Assembly (NCBI RefSeq): GCF_000429925.1
Contig: NZ_KE386987.1
Location: 47,976 to 111,975 of the forward strand
Source: Desulfatirhabdium butyrativorans DSM 18734
GTDB taxonomy: Bacteria > Desulfobacterota > Desulfobacteria > Desulfobacterales > Desulfatirhabdiaceae
Length of the DNA: 64,000 nt
Direction of reading: 5' to 3'
The notes under the pieces: generated by a model
What the model saw: the letters and a program-made list of their open reading frames with translations, nothing else
What the model was told of the DNA's origin: nothing
Database searches by the model: none
Program-made: the position numbers and the translations under genes
In this document: positions 37,009 through 44,167 of the stretch, piece after piece
Numbering within the stretch: position 1 is the first letter of the stretch
How the letters are laid out: the number at the start of each line of letters is the position of its first letter

Positions 37009-38171
37009 ACAAAACATCCAATGACAAACTCGAGCAGTATCAAGTTGACAGCGAGGATCATCCCTATATCGAACGTCTGGATCAACTGGAAAGTCAGGAC
37101 GCCGAGAAATTTCTGCATGTCGGCGTCGATCCATCGGAGAATATCCGCTCCGGTTCCTTCATTCAGAAAGACAAATCGGTCATTCATTGCAAGAGCTGCC
37201 AGCCTGGCGTCGAAATCATGGGCATCAGCGAAGCCCTGTCCACGCATGATTGGCTCAAGGATTATCTGTGGAACAACGTATCGCCAGAAACCGATGTCTT
37301 TACGGAGCGCGTCCGGAAGATGCCGCACGAAGGCTATTTCATCCGCACGCTGCCCGGCGCCAAGGTGACCCATCCGGTTCAGGCCTGCCTGTACATCGCC
37401 AAAAACAATTTTTCCCAGCACGTCCACAATATCGTGATTGCGGAAGAAGGATCGGAGCTGCATATCATCACCGGGTGCGCCACGGCCCCGCACCTCGTAT
37501 CCGGCTTGCATGTCGGTGTATCGGAATTTTACGTCAAGAAGGGGGCCAAACTCATTTTCACAATGATCCACGAATGGGGGGATCAGGTGAACGTCCGACC
37601 GAGAACGGTGACCCGGGTGGAAGAAGGCGGGATCATCGTATCGAATTATGTTTCGCTCAAGCCTGTCGGATCGCTGCAGATGAATCCGGCGACCCATCTG
37701 GTCGGAAAAGGGGCGGTGGCCCGGTTCAACAGCATCCTGGTTGCCAGCTCGGGAACGAATATGGATGTGGGCTCACGGATTTATCTCGAAGCGCCGGATA
37801 CGAAGGCGGAAATCATCTCGAGAGCCATCACGAGCGGCGGATCGATCATCGCGCGGGGCAATCTGATCGGGATGGCCTCTCCCATCAAGGCCCACCTTGA
37901 ATGCAAGGGGCTTATCCTGAAGGACGGGCTGATGCAGGCCATCCCGGAATTGAGCGCCACGGTGCCCGGCGTGGAAATGTCGCATGAAGCTGCGGTCGGA
38001 AAGATTGACAAGCGCGAGATCGAGTACCTGATGGCCAGGGGCTTGGACGAAGAAACGGCCGTTTCGACCATCGTGCGCGGATTTCTGAATGTCGATATCG
38101 AGGGCTTGCCGCCGCTGCTCAAGGTCGAACTGGATCGGGCCATTGCGGAAACCCAGAAAGACATGATGTGA
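36996..38171 (+). CDS. sufB: SufB/SufD-type Fe-S scaffold protein
   Basis: A 391-residue SufBD-family scaffold (right-handed beta-helix): FSQHVHNIVIAEEGSELHIITGCATA, GKGAVARFNSILVASSGTNMDVGSRIYLEAPDTKAEIISRAITSGGS and HEAAVGKIDKREIEYLMARGLDEETA are diagnostic. GAGGAG stands eight bases before ATG 36996. No SufS, SufU, SufE or second SufB/D is nearby, so this is a two-gene sufC-sufB unit of the kind considered ancestral and typical for anaerobes, where one protein serves both SufB and SufD roles. Confidence 0.92.
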   Translation: MHPVDKTSNDKLEQYQVDSEDHPYIERLDQLESQDAEKFLHVGVDPSENIRSGSFIQKDKSVIHCKSCQPGVEIMGISEALSTHDWLKDYLWNNVSPETDVFTERVRKMPHEGYFIRTLPGAKVTHPVQACLYIAKNNFSQHVHNIVIAEEGSELHIITGCATAPHLVSGLHVGVSEFYVKKGAKLIFTMIHEWGDQVNVRPRTVTRVEEGGIIVSNYVSLKPVGSLQMNPATHLVGKGAVARFNSILVASSGTNMDVGSRIYLEAPDTKAEIISRAITSGGSIIARGNLIGMASPIKAHLECKGLILKDGLMQAIPELSATVPGVEMSHEAAVGKIDKREIEYLMARGLDEETAVSTIVRGFLNVDIEGLPPLLKVELDRAIAETQKDMM

Positions 38172-38178
38172 TGATCTT

Positions 38179-39483
38179 ATGAGTAATTGCCTCCCAACCA
38201 GCGGGTTTCTCGAAAAAGCCTCGTTCTTTTCGGAGGACCTGATCAAATGCTGCCGGTATATCCTTGCCTTTTCGGATGACGGCACGATTTTCACCAAACG
38301 CTTCTATTCCAAGCTCATTTCCACCACCAAACTGCTGGAGGATTTGCTCGACTTCCACGGCGCCAAGAACAACAAGAAATGGTATTTCTACCGTGAACTG
38401 ACGGCAACCGTCGTCCATCTGTGCAGAAGCGCCTATTCCCAGAAGCACATCAACAATCGGCTGCGTTTTTACAGTCTTCCCAACGCGCTGGAATTCGAAA
38501 ACGAGGGGAAGCATACGCTGAATTTCCTCAACGAGGCACTCGGCCGTCTGGCACCTGTCATTCTGAAGGAAACGGCGCTTCTCGATCTTCGCTCACCAAC
38601 GAGTGATTTTGCCAGAACCGATTTCCCAACGCTTACCACGTCGGAAATGCTCGATTATGATATCGATGACGAAGACCGGGTTCAGCAGAACGAAAACCTG
38701 GTCAAAATCGCCAGCGATTTTCTGCGCATCGCAGGCGAGTTCGAACAATTCGGATTTTTCCGGACTTACGAATTCGAGCAGATGCTGACGATCATCCCCT
38801 TGAAAATCAACGAGGTGGAAGTTCGGCGCTATGAAATGCTGGTTCACAATCTGCAGTCCGCCTTCGATACGTATGTCATTCATGGGGGGTATCAGTTCGG
38901 TAATCGCAAGCTCAAGGACCTGCGGGGATATTTCAGCGTTTGCCTGCATCTGTTGGAAATGGCGGGGTCTTTGCTGCACCTGTACGAGCGGCACCTTCAC
39001 GATGCAGGCTACAAGAACACCTATAAGCGATCTCAGGAGAGGCTCTCGGAGCTGGTCGATCCCAAATTGATTCTCAGCCGGATCGTCAATTACGGGCTGT
39101 ATTATTCCGGGCATTTTCTGAACATAGGCAAGACGTTGGCCCAGGCCATTTTGAACGAGCACATCGAACGATCGAGCATCCGGGTAGGCATTCCCGTTGC
39201 TTTGGGATTTCATACCCGTCCGAGCCTTCTGGTGGCCAAGATCGTCCAGCATTACGGTGGAGAGGTCACCTTGTGTGTCGGGGAGGACCGGTTTGATGCC
39301 TCAAGTGTTCTCGATATCCAGTGGGCTGGCGGCAAGATCCACAAGGAAAATATTCAGACCGTGGTTTTCGAGGGAGATACACGGGCGCTGAAAGATATTG
39401 AAATCCTCGCCGGTGTCAATTATGGAGAGGACAGCATGGGAAAAGGCATTCCGCTTCCCGCTGAATTGACATATCTGAAGTAG
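38179..39483 (+). CDS. Protein of unknown function with C-terminal HPr-like domain
   Basis: A 434-residue protein. Residues ~335-420 resemble the PTS phosphocarrier HPr: VALGFHTRPSLLVAKIVQHYGGEV has the phosphorylatable-histidine context (His345 in GFHTRPS), and FDASSVLDIQWAGG matches the region of the regulatory serine (Ser375/376). The N-terminal ~330 residues are mainly helical (SFFSEDLIKCCRYILAFSDD, SQERLSELVDPKLILSRIVN) and I do not recognise them. No other PTS gene is in the window, so phosphorylation by EI is hypothetical. It follows sufB by seven bases, and its TAG stop is directly followed by a repeat element. Confidence 0.75.
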   Translation: MSNCLPTSGFLEKASFFSEDLIKCCRYILAFSDDGTIFTKRFYSKLISTTKLLEDLLDFHGAKNNKKWYFYRELTATVVHLCRSAYSQKHINNRLRFYSLPNALEFENEGKHTLNFLNEALGRLAPVILKETALLDLRSPTSDFARTDFPTLTTSEMLDYDIDDEDRVQQNENLVKIASDFLRIAGEFEQFGFFRTYEFEQMLTIIPLKINEVEVRRYEMLVHNLQSAFDTYVIHGGYQFGNRKLKDLRGYFSVCLHLLEMAGSLLHLYERHLHDAGYKNTYKRSQERLSELVDPKLILSRIVNYGLYYSGHFLNIGKTLAQAILNEHIERSSIRVGIPVALGFHTRPSLLVAKIVQHYGGEVTLCVGEDRFDASSVLDIQWAGGKIHKENIQTVVFEGDTRALKDIEILAGVNYGEDSMGKGIPLPAELTYLK

Positions 39484-39775
39484 CGCCTGAACGGGAAACC
39501 CCTGTTCGGGGCAGCGCGCCGCCTGTAGGGGCGACCGGCCGGTCGCCCCTGCGATTCCCTGCGAATGCCTTGGGCTGTATTACTGCATCTGCCGGAATGA
39601 CGACCGAATTTTCGTCTCCGGGAGCGGCGACACCGCCATGAACATTTATTGTTCTTTTTCCTGGAGAATGCCCGGCCCAGCGATTTCCGGCGGCTTGAAG
39701 CAATCTCCCGCTGCATCGCAAAACAGCCTGCCCTCCGGCTTCGGTTGTACCAAAGCGGGTTTTTCGTTCAGGCAC
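39484..39775. repeat. Composite ~292-bp inverted-end repeat with nested pieces
   Basis: Left end CGCCTGAACGGGAAACCCCT begins directly after the TAG stop of the HPr-domain gene, and the right end is GGGTTTTTCGTTCAGGCAC. Inside lie a perfect 24-bp palindrome centred on GGCGACCGGCCGGTCGCC (39527-39550) and a REP-like piece CCGGAATGACGACCGAATTT (shared with 54494). A segment GCTTGAAGCAATCTCCCGCTGC is shared with 21339-21650 and 47435-47730. No gene. Confidence 0.82.
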
Positions 39776-39800
39776 TGCGTAATCCAATGGGGGGTCTACG

Positions 39801-40466
39801 ATGATCGCTGCAATTGTGGTGGCTGCAGGGAAGGGAGTCCGGATGGGACTTGCGCTTCCCAAACAATTTCTGCCGCTCAAGGGCATTCCCCTGGTCTGTC
39901 ACAGCATCCGCAGCCTCTCGTTTCTTGTGGATCGTCTCATTCTCGTACTTGCCGAACACGATATCCCCTATTGCCGGGATCATGTCCTTGTTGATCTGGA
40001 ACTTCCCCTTCCGGTCGAACTCGTTGCCGGAGGAGCACAACGCCAGGAGTCGGTGTTTTGTGGGTTGTCCGTGCTGAGGCCGGAAGATCGATGGGTCGTG
40101 ATTCATGATGGCGTCAGACCCTTTGTGCCGATCAAAGCCCTGCAGCAATGCATCCAGGTCGCCCGGAAAACCGGCGCCTGCATCGTCGGTATGCCTGCAA
40201 TCGACACCCTCAAACGGGTGAACGATTTGGGGTTGATTCAGGGCACGCTGGATCGGGAAGGGATCTGGCAGGCCCAGACGCCGCAGGTGTTTCGAACGGA
40301 GCTGGTGATGCAGGCCCATCGCAAGGCCAGGGCAGAAGGTTACAGCGGAACGGATGATGCCTCTCTTGTGGAGCGGATGGGGCATCCCGTTTCGATGGTT
40401 CAGGGAAGCCGGTACAACATCAAAATCACCACCCCTGAAGACCTTCGGGTGGCTGAGTCCATCTAA
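39801..40466 (+). CDS. ispD: 2-C-methyl-D-erythritol 4-phosphate cytidylyltransferase
   Basis: IspD couples MEP with CTP in the non-mevalonate isoprenoid pathway. AAIVVAAGKGVRMGLALPKQFLPLKG is the nucleotide-binding loop, VAGGAQRQESVFCGL and WVVIHDGVRPFV carry the catalytic and CTP contacts, and GTDDASLVE and YNIKITTPEDL complete the family pattern. 221 residues, normal length. The neighbour ispF, often found beside it, is not here. The TAA stop is directly followed by a repeat end. Confidence 0.95.
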   Translation: MIAAIVVAAGKGVRMGLALPKQFLPLKGIPLVCHSIRSLSFLVDRLILVLAEHDIPYCRDHVLVDLELPLPVELVAGGAQRQESVFCGLSVLRPEDRWVVIHDGVRPFVPIKALQQCIQVARKTGACIVGMPAIDTLKRVNDLGLIQGTLDREGIWQAQTPQVFRTELVMQAHRKARAEGYSGTDDASLVERMGHPVSMVQGSRYNIKITTPEDLRVAESI

Positions 40467-40467
40467 A

Positions 40468-40533
40468 GCCTGAACGGAAATCCCCTGTTTGGAGCAGCCT
40501 ACCGCCTGCGGGCAGGCCGTTTATTGCGCGACA
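40468..40533. repeat. Half copy of the inverted-end repeat family
   Basis: GCCTGAACGGAAATCCCCTG directly abuts the ispD stop codon (TAA-A-GCCTGAACGG) and continues GGAGCAGCCTACCGCCTGCGGGCAGG. The inner half and the second end are missing. Confidence 0.82.
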
Positions 40534-40570
40534 ATCCCGTTTCCCGTTTTCATTTTCTCCTGGAGGACCC

Positions 40571-42163
40571 ATGACTGAAGCCAAATCCGAGAATCCCATT
40601 CTGGTGCAACTGAGACAATTTTTTGCAGACATGCCCAATGATATTTACCTGATTTTGTTCGCAGAGCCCGATGGCAATGAAGCGCCTTTTGTGGAGGCGA
40701 CTCGCCAGGTGGTGAAGGCTTTCCGCGAATTGACAAAACGGATCAGCTTCAAGGAGTTTCGAATTGAGCATCGAGAGGCCAAGAAATATGGCATTACGGA
40801 AACGCCTACACTGCTGATCGCTCCTGAACGCTATGCCATCCGATGGCTGGGTGCGCCTGTCGGCGAGGAGGCCAAAACGTTTCTGCAGATGCTCTACCTG
40901 GTAGGATCCGGAGCGAGCCAGTTGAGCGAGCAATCCAGAAAAGTGCTTCAAAAAATGGAGGGGACAAGAACGATCAAGGTCTTCATGAGTCCTTCTTGCC
41001 CGTATTGTCCTCAGCAGGCCATGCATGCGCTTCGGGCGGCAGTCGAGCTTCCCGGGCAGGTATCGGTGGAGCTGATCGATATTCAATGCAAGCCGGAACT
41101 TGCCCAGCAATATGAAGCGTTCAGTGTTCCGCAGACCTATGCCAATGAAATATTGATCGGGAAAGGAGCACAATCGGAAGAGGTTTTCGCCTTGTCGTTA
41201 TCCAAGCTTGAACCCCAAAGCCTGTTCATCCCGGATATCGAGGATCCGGAGGTTCAGGCAGACCTGCTGATTGTGGGTGGCGGGCCGGCCGGTCTCACTG
41301 CGGCCATCTATGCGGTGCGAAGTGGGCTCAAGACCGTGTTGGTCGAGAAAGGACTTCTGGGCGGCCAGGTGGCCACCACGCCCGTTGTCGAGAATTATCC
41401 AGGATTTACGCATGTGGGTGGAAAGGTGCTGGTGGATATGATGGTCAGCCACGCGCTCGAATACGTACAGATATTCCAGGGCGAGGAGGTCCTCGATGTC
41501 CGGCGGGGAGCGGTTTTCGAAGTCAAGACCAACCGGCGCCGGTTTTGGACAAAGGCCATTTTGCTTGCGACGGGAGCGAAACATAAAAGGCTCGGTGTCC
41601 CGGGGGAAGAGCGGCTGGCAGGCCATGGGATCAGTTATTGCAGCACGTGTGACGGGCCGCTGTTCAAAGGCAAAAGGGTCTTGATGATCGGAGGGGGAAA
41701 CAGCGCCATAACGGAGGCGCTGTATCTCCAGCATGTCGGCGCTTCGGTTACCCTCGTTCATCGTCGGGATCGTCTGAGGGCACAGGAATTCCTGATCTCT
41801 CAGCTCCAGCATGCCGGAATTCCGATCCTCTACAATGCAGAGGTTACGGAAATCCATGGAGAAGCGAGGGTGGAGGCGGTGAGTCTTCATCATATCGAGA
41901 CAGGCCAAACGACTCGGTTGGAAACCGATGGGGTCTTTATTGCGATCGGATATGAGCCGTCGGTCGAGCTGGCGAAAAGAATCGGAGTGTCTCTGGATGC
42001 CGATGGATTCATCCAGCGGGATTCGAGACATCGCACGAGTGTACCTGGAATCTATTCGGCTGGGGATGTGGAGGGCGGATACAAGCAGATTGTGACTGCT
42101 GCGGGGCAGGGGGCTGAAGCGGCGATGGCGATCTTTGAGGACATGCTCTCCGTGAAACGGTGA
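40571..42163 (+). CDS. AhpF-like thioredoxin reductase with N-terminal glutaredoxin-fold tandem
   Basis: A 530-residue flavoprotein. The first ~220 residues are two thioredoxin-like folds; only the second has a redox motif (SPSCPYCPQQ, around residue 140), as in AhpF. The rest is a thioredoxin-reductase domain: FAD loop LLIVGGGPAGLTAAIYA, redox pair YCSTCDGPLF, NAD(P) loop VLMIGGGNSAITEALYL and C-terminal FAD motif GIYSAGDVEGG. It would pass NAD(P)H electrons to a disulfide or peroxiredoxin partner. No ahpC lies next to it, although the CxxC protein at 12108 is AhpD-like. GGAGG precedes the ATG. Confidence 0.9.
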   Translation: MTEAKSENPILVQLRQFFADMPNDIYLILFAEPDGNEAPFVEATRQVVKAFRELTKRISFKEFRIEHREAKKYGITETPTLLIAPERYAIRWLGAPVGEEAKTFLQMLYLVGSGASQLSEQSRKVLQKMEGTRTIKVFMSPSCPYCPQQAMHALRAAVELPGQVSVELIDIQCKPELAQQYEAFSVPQTYANEILIGKGAQSEEVFALSLSKLEPQSLFIPDIEDPEVQADLLIVGGGPAGLTAAIYAVRSGLKTVLVEKGLLGGQVATTPVVENYPGFTHVGGKVLVDMMVSHALEYVQIFQGEEVLDVRRGAVFEVKTNRRRFWTKAILLATGAKHKRLGVPGEERLAGHGISYCSTCDGPLFKGKRVLMIGGGNSAITEALYLQHVGASVTLVHRRDRLRAQEFLISQLQHAGIPILYNAEVTEIHGEARVEAVSLHHIETGQTTRLETDGVFIAIGYEPSVELAKRIGVSLDADGFIQRDSRHRTSVPGIYSAGDVEGGYKQIVTAAGQGAEAAMAIFEDMLSVKR

Positions 42164-42224
42164 TTGACAAGAAAGGCGAACTGGAATCAGCAGCCTGACG
42201 ATTCGATGGCTGGGCCCGGGGCCC

Positions 42225-42298
42225 GGTTCGCTGTGTCGCCAAAATGTCTGCCCCCAGGCGGTCCACTGCACCGAAGAGGGGTTCCCCCGTCCAGGCGC
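42225..42298. repeat. Half copy of the repeat family touching the cas6 stop
   Basis: The sequence ends AGAGGGGTTCCCCCGTCCAGGCGC, whose last base forms part of the cas6 stop codon (CTA on the plus strand = TAG). It is about 75 bp of degenerate family sequence (TGTCGCCAAAATGTCTGCCC ...), and the other end is missing. Confidence 0.75.
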
Positions 42299-43311
42299 TA
42301 TGTCAGATAAAACGTTCCGCACCCGATATGGGTTTGACTGCCCACATGCAGGATGGCGCCGATATCCAGCAAGGGCAAGAGGATTTCCGGAATCTCTTGA
42401 CAGAAAGTGACGGGGCCGATCCCCTGGCCTGGAAGCCCTCTGGTTGGCGGCACGATTTTCTGTGTCATCAGACCGATCGATTCGGCCAGATCAAAGGCCT
42501 CTCTCAATGGTTCGACCAGCACCGGAGCGATTCCCTTCCAGAATACATCCAAATCGTTGCGTTTCTCCGGCAGAACGGCAGCGATGCGTTTGATGGATGC
42601 ATCCAGAATGTCCCTGAGCCGGGGGATGGGTAACAGAGCCTTTTCTTCGGAGGCTTCGGATATGTCCTCGCCGATGGATCCCACCCTATCGAAGGGGGTT
42701 GCCCAGACCAGGTTTCGAAAACGGTTGGGTGGGGGGGATTCGGAATCCATTCCCTCAACCCATTGGGTTGCGGTTGCCCGATATTTCAAATCCAGCTTTC
42801 CGTCCTGGACCAGCGGTTCCCAGCGTCTTCCTTTTGCAACATAAACCGCCTGAATTTCAAAATGCCCCCACAGAGAATTCGGTCTATGGCAGGGCATGTC
42901 GATTCGGTATCCGGCAGCTTCCAGAACGGGGAGGATCGTTTCGAGGAAAAAGCCGTGATCCGCTTCCTTGCCGAGGATTTTGAATTCCAGCAGAATTCTC
43001 TCCCCGGATCCATAGTGCCGCTTTCCCGGGTATTGAAACCAGACGGTTTCGATGGGCCAGGATGCCGCCGGCGGGCGGGTATTCCAATTTGTCTTCTTCG
43101 AAAAGGCATGGATTCCGCCTATCGCATCCCATACGGCAAGTGTTTTCCGCCATTGTCGAACCCGTGGAACCGGGATGCGTTCCGCAATCAGGGTTCCCAG
43201 GACCAGAGACAACTCTGCCGGAAGCCAGGGGGGCAGGTGCACGATGGGTTTATTGATTCGCAGGACCAGCAGATAGCGAATCATCGGAATCTGTCGAATA
43301 ATATTCCACAT
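42298..43311 (-). CDS. cas6: Cas6-like CRISPR RNA-processing endoribonuclease
   Basis: A 337-residue RAMP protein of the Cas6 type. The C-terminus LLPLLDIGAILHVGSQTHIGCGTFYL is the glycine-rich Cas6 signature, and the long central segment (ERILLEFKILGKEADH, MPCHRPNSLWGHFEIQAVYV) fits the second ferredoxin-like fold. Cas6 cuts pre-crRNA within repeats. A general-acid His cannot be fixed by eye. Starts at 43311 or 43284 (MIRYLLVLRINKP) are both possible and neither has a ribosome-binding site; both overlap the upstream gene, so translation is probably coupled. It is the last gene of the three-gene operon, and no repeat array is near it. Confidence 0.82.
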   Translation of the reverse strand: MWNIIRQIPMIRYLLVLRINKPIVHLPPWLPAELSLVLGTLIAERIPVPRVRQWRKTLAVWDAIGGIHAFSKKTNWNTRPPAASWPIETVWFQYPGKRHYGSGERILLEFKILGKEADHGFFLETILPVLEAAGYRIDMPCHRPNSLWGHFEIQAVYVAKGRRWEPLVQDGKLDLKYRATATQWVEGMDSESPPPNRFRNLVWATPFDRVGSIGEDISEASEEKALLPIPRLRDILDASIKRIAAVLPEKRNDLDVFWKGIAPVLVEPLREAFDLAESIGLMTQKIVPPTRGLPGQGIGPVTFCQEIPEILLPLLDIGAILHVGSQTHIGCGTFYLT

Positions 43312-44167
43312 AATTCATCAAATTGAAGAACAGATTGAGCTGGGATTTTGGCCAATGCCGAAAGCGCCAGGCTTCCAGCATGCAGACAGCTTCGGGTTTG
43401 AGCAGGTTCAACAGCCTGCCCCAATAGAAGCATTCTTCATGGTTATTTTTCAGATGCAGCAGTTCATGGACTGCCTCCTGGATATTCGGCGTGAGGAGTG
43501 AGCGAAAAACGGCCGCCGCTTCCAAAAGGCCCTTGAACGTTCCGATGTCGTAGATCGGCACCGATTGTTTGTTCGAACGGTTCGCCGAAAAAAGATGAAA
43601 GACCTTGTCGTAGAAATATATCCAGAGTCGATCGGTCGGGTAATCCGGCGCGGCGTACAGAATGCGGGCCATCGTGTCGCCCGTACAGATATATCGGTTG
43701 CTGCGCGGTGGAAAGATCACCAGATGTCCTGCCATATCCGGCCGATACAGCAGAATATTTTCAATCCAGGTTTTCAGCCGTCTCCGGAAGATCATCGACA
43801 GAAAGTGACGGTCGTCGTGCACACAAGAGACGATAGAACCCCTTCGCAGGACGTCCGCCAGGTTCCGGCATTCTTTCGCGGGCATATCGACGCTTCCCCA
43901 GATGGCTATGGCATCCTGGGCATGGACCCCGAAGCGTTTGGCGTAAGTCTGGATATTGTGGCAGATCGGGCAGCAGGGCTTTGCCCTGTATTTGGAAGTG
44001 CCGGCATACGTCCAGCAACGGCGGCAGAGATCCGCCGTCGCCGAATGGGTGGGGCCGATCTCCGCTGCTGTCTCGAAGAGATCGGGTTGTGTCGCCAGGA
44101 TTTTCAGAGTGGCGAAGAGTTCATATCCATTTCTGCTGAGAAGAATCCAGTCCAGCTCAGTCAGCAT
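43250..44167 (-). CDS. Unrecognised zinc-finger protein in the RAMP/cas6 operon
   Basis: A 305-residue protein I cannot assign. A treble-clef-like cysteine set lies at residues 48-69 (LCRRCW ... KPCCPICHN). The rest is mixed alpha/beta with many aromatic residues (LWIYFYDKVFHLF, RFRHWPKSQLNLFFNLMNYVEYY) and no visible nuclease or nucleotide-binding motif. The gene starts 11 bases inside the end of the RAMP fusion gene and overlaps cas6 by up to 62 bases, so the three proteins are almost surely made together. It could be an effector subunit, a target-RNA or nucleic-acid binder, or an ancillary effector; there is no evidence to choose. Confidence 0.7.
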   Translation of the reverse strand: MLTELDWILLSRNGYELFATLKILATQPDLFETAAEIGPTHSATADLCRRCWTYAGTSKYRAKPCCPICHNIQTYAKRFGVHAQDAIAIWGSVDMPAKECRNLADVLRRGSIVSCVHDDRHFLSMIFRRRLKTWIENILLYRPDMAGHLVIFPPRSNRYICTGDTMARILYAAPDYPTDRLWIYFYDKVFHLFSANRSNKQSVPIYDIGTFKGLLEAAAVFRSLLTPNIQEAVHELLHLKNNHEECFYWGRLLNLLKPEAVCMLEAWRFRHWPKSQLNLFFNLMNYVEYYSTDSDDSLSAGPANQ

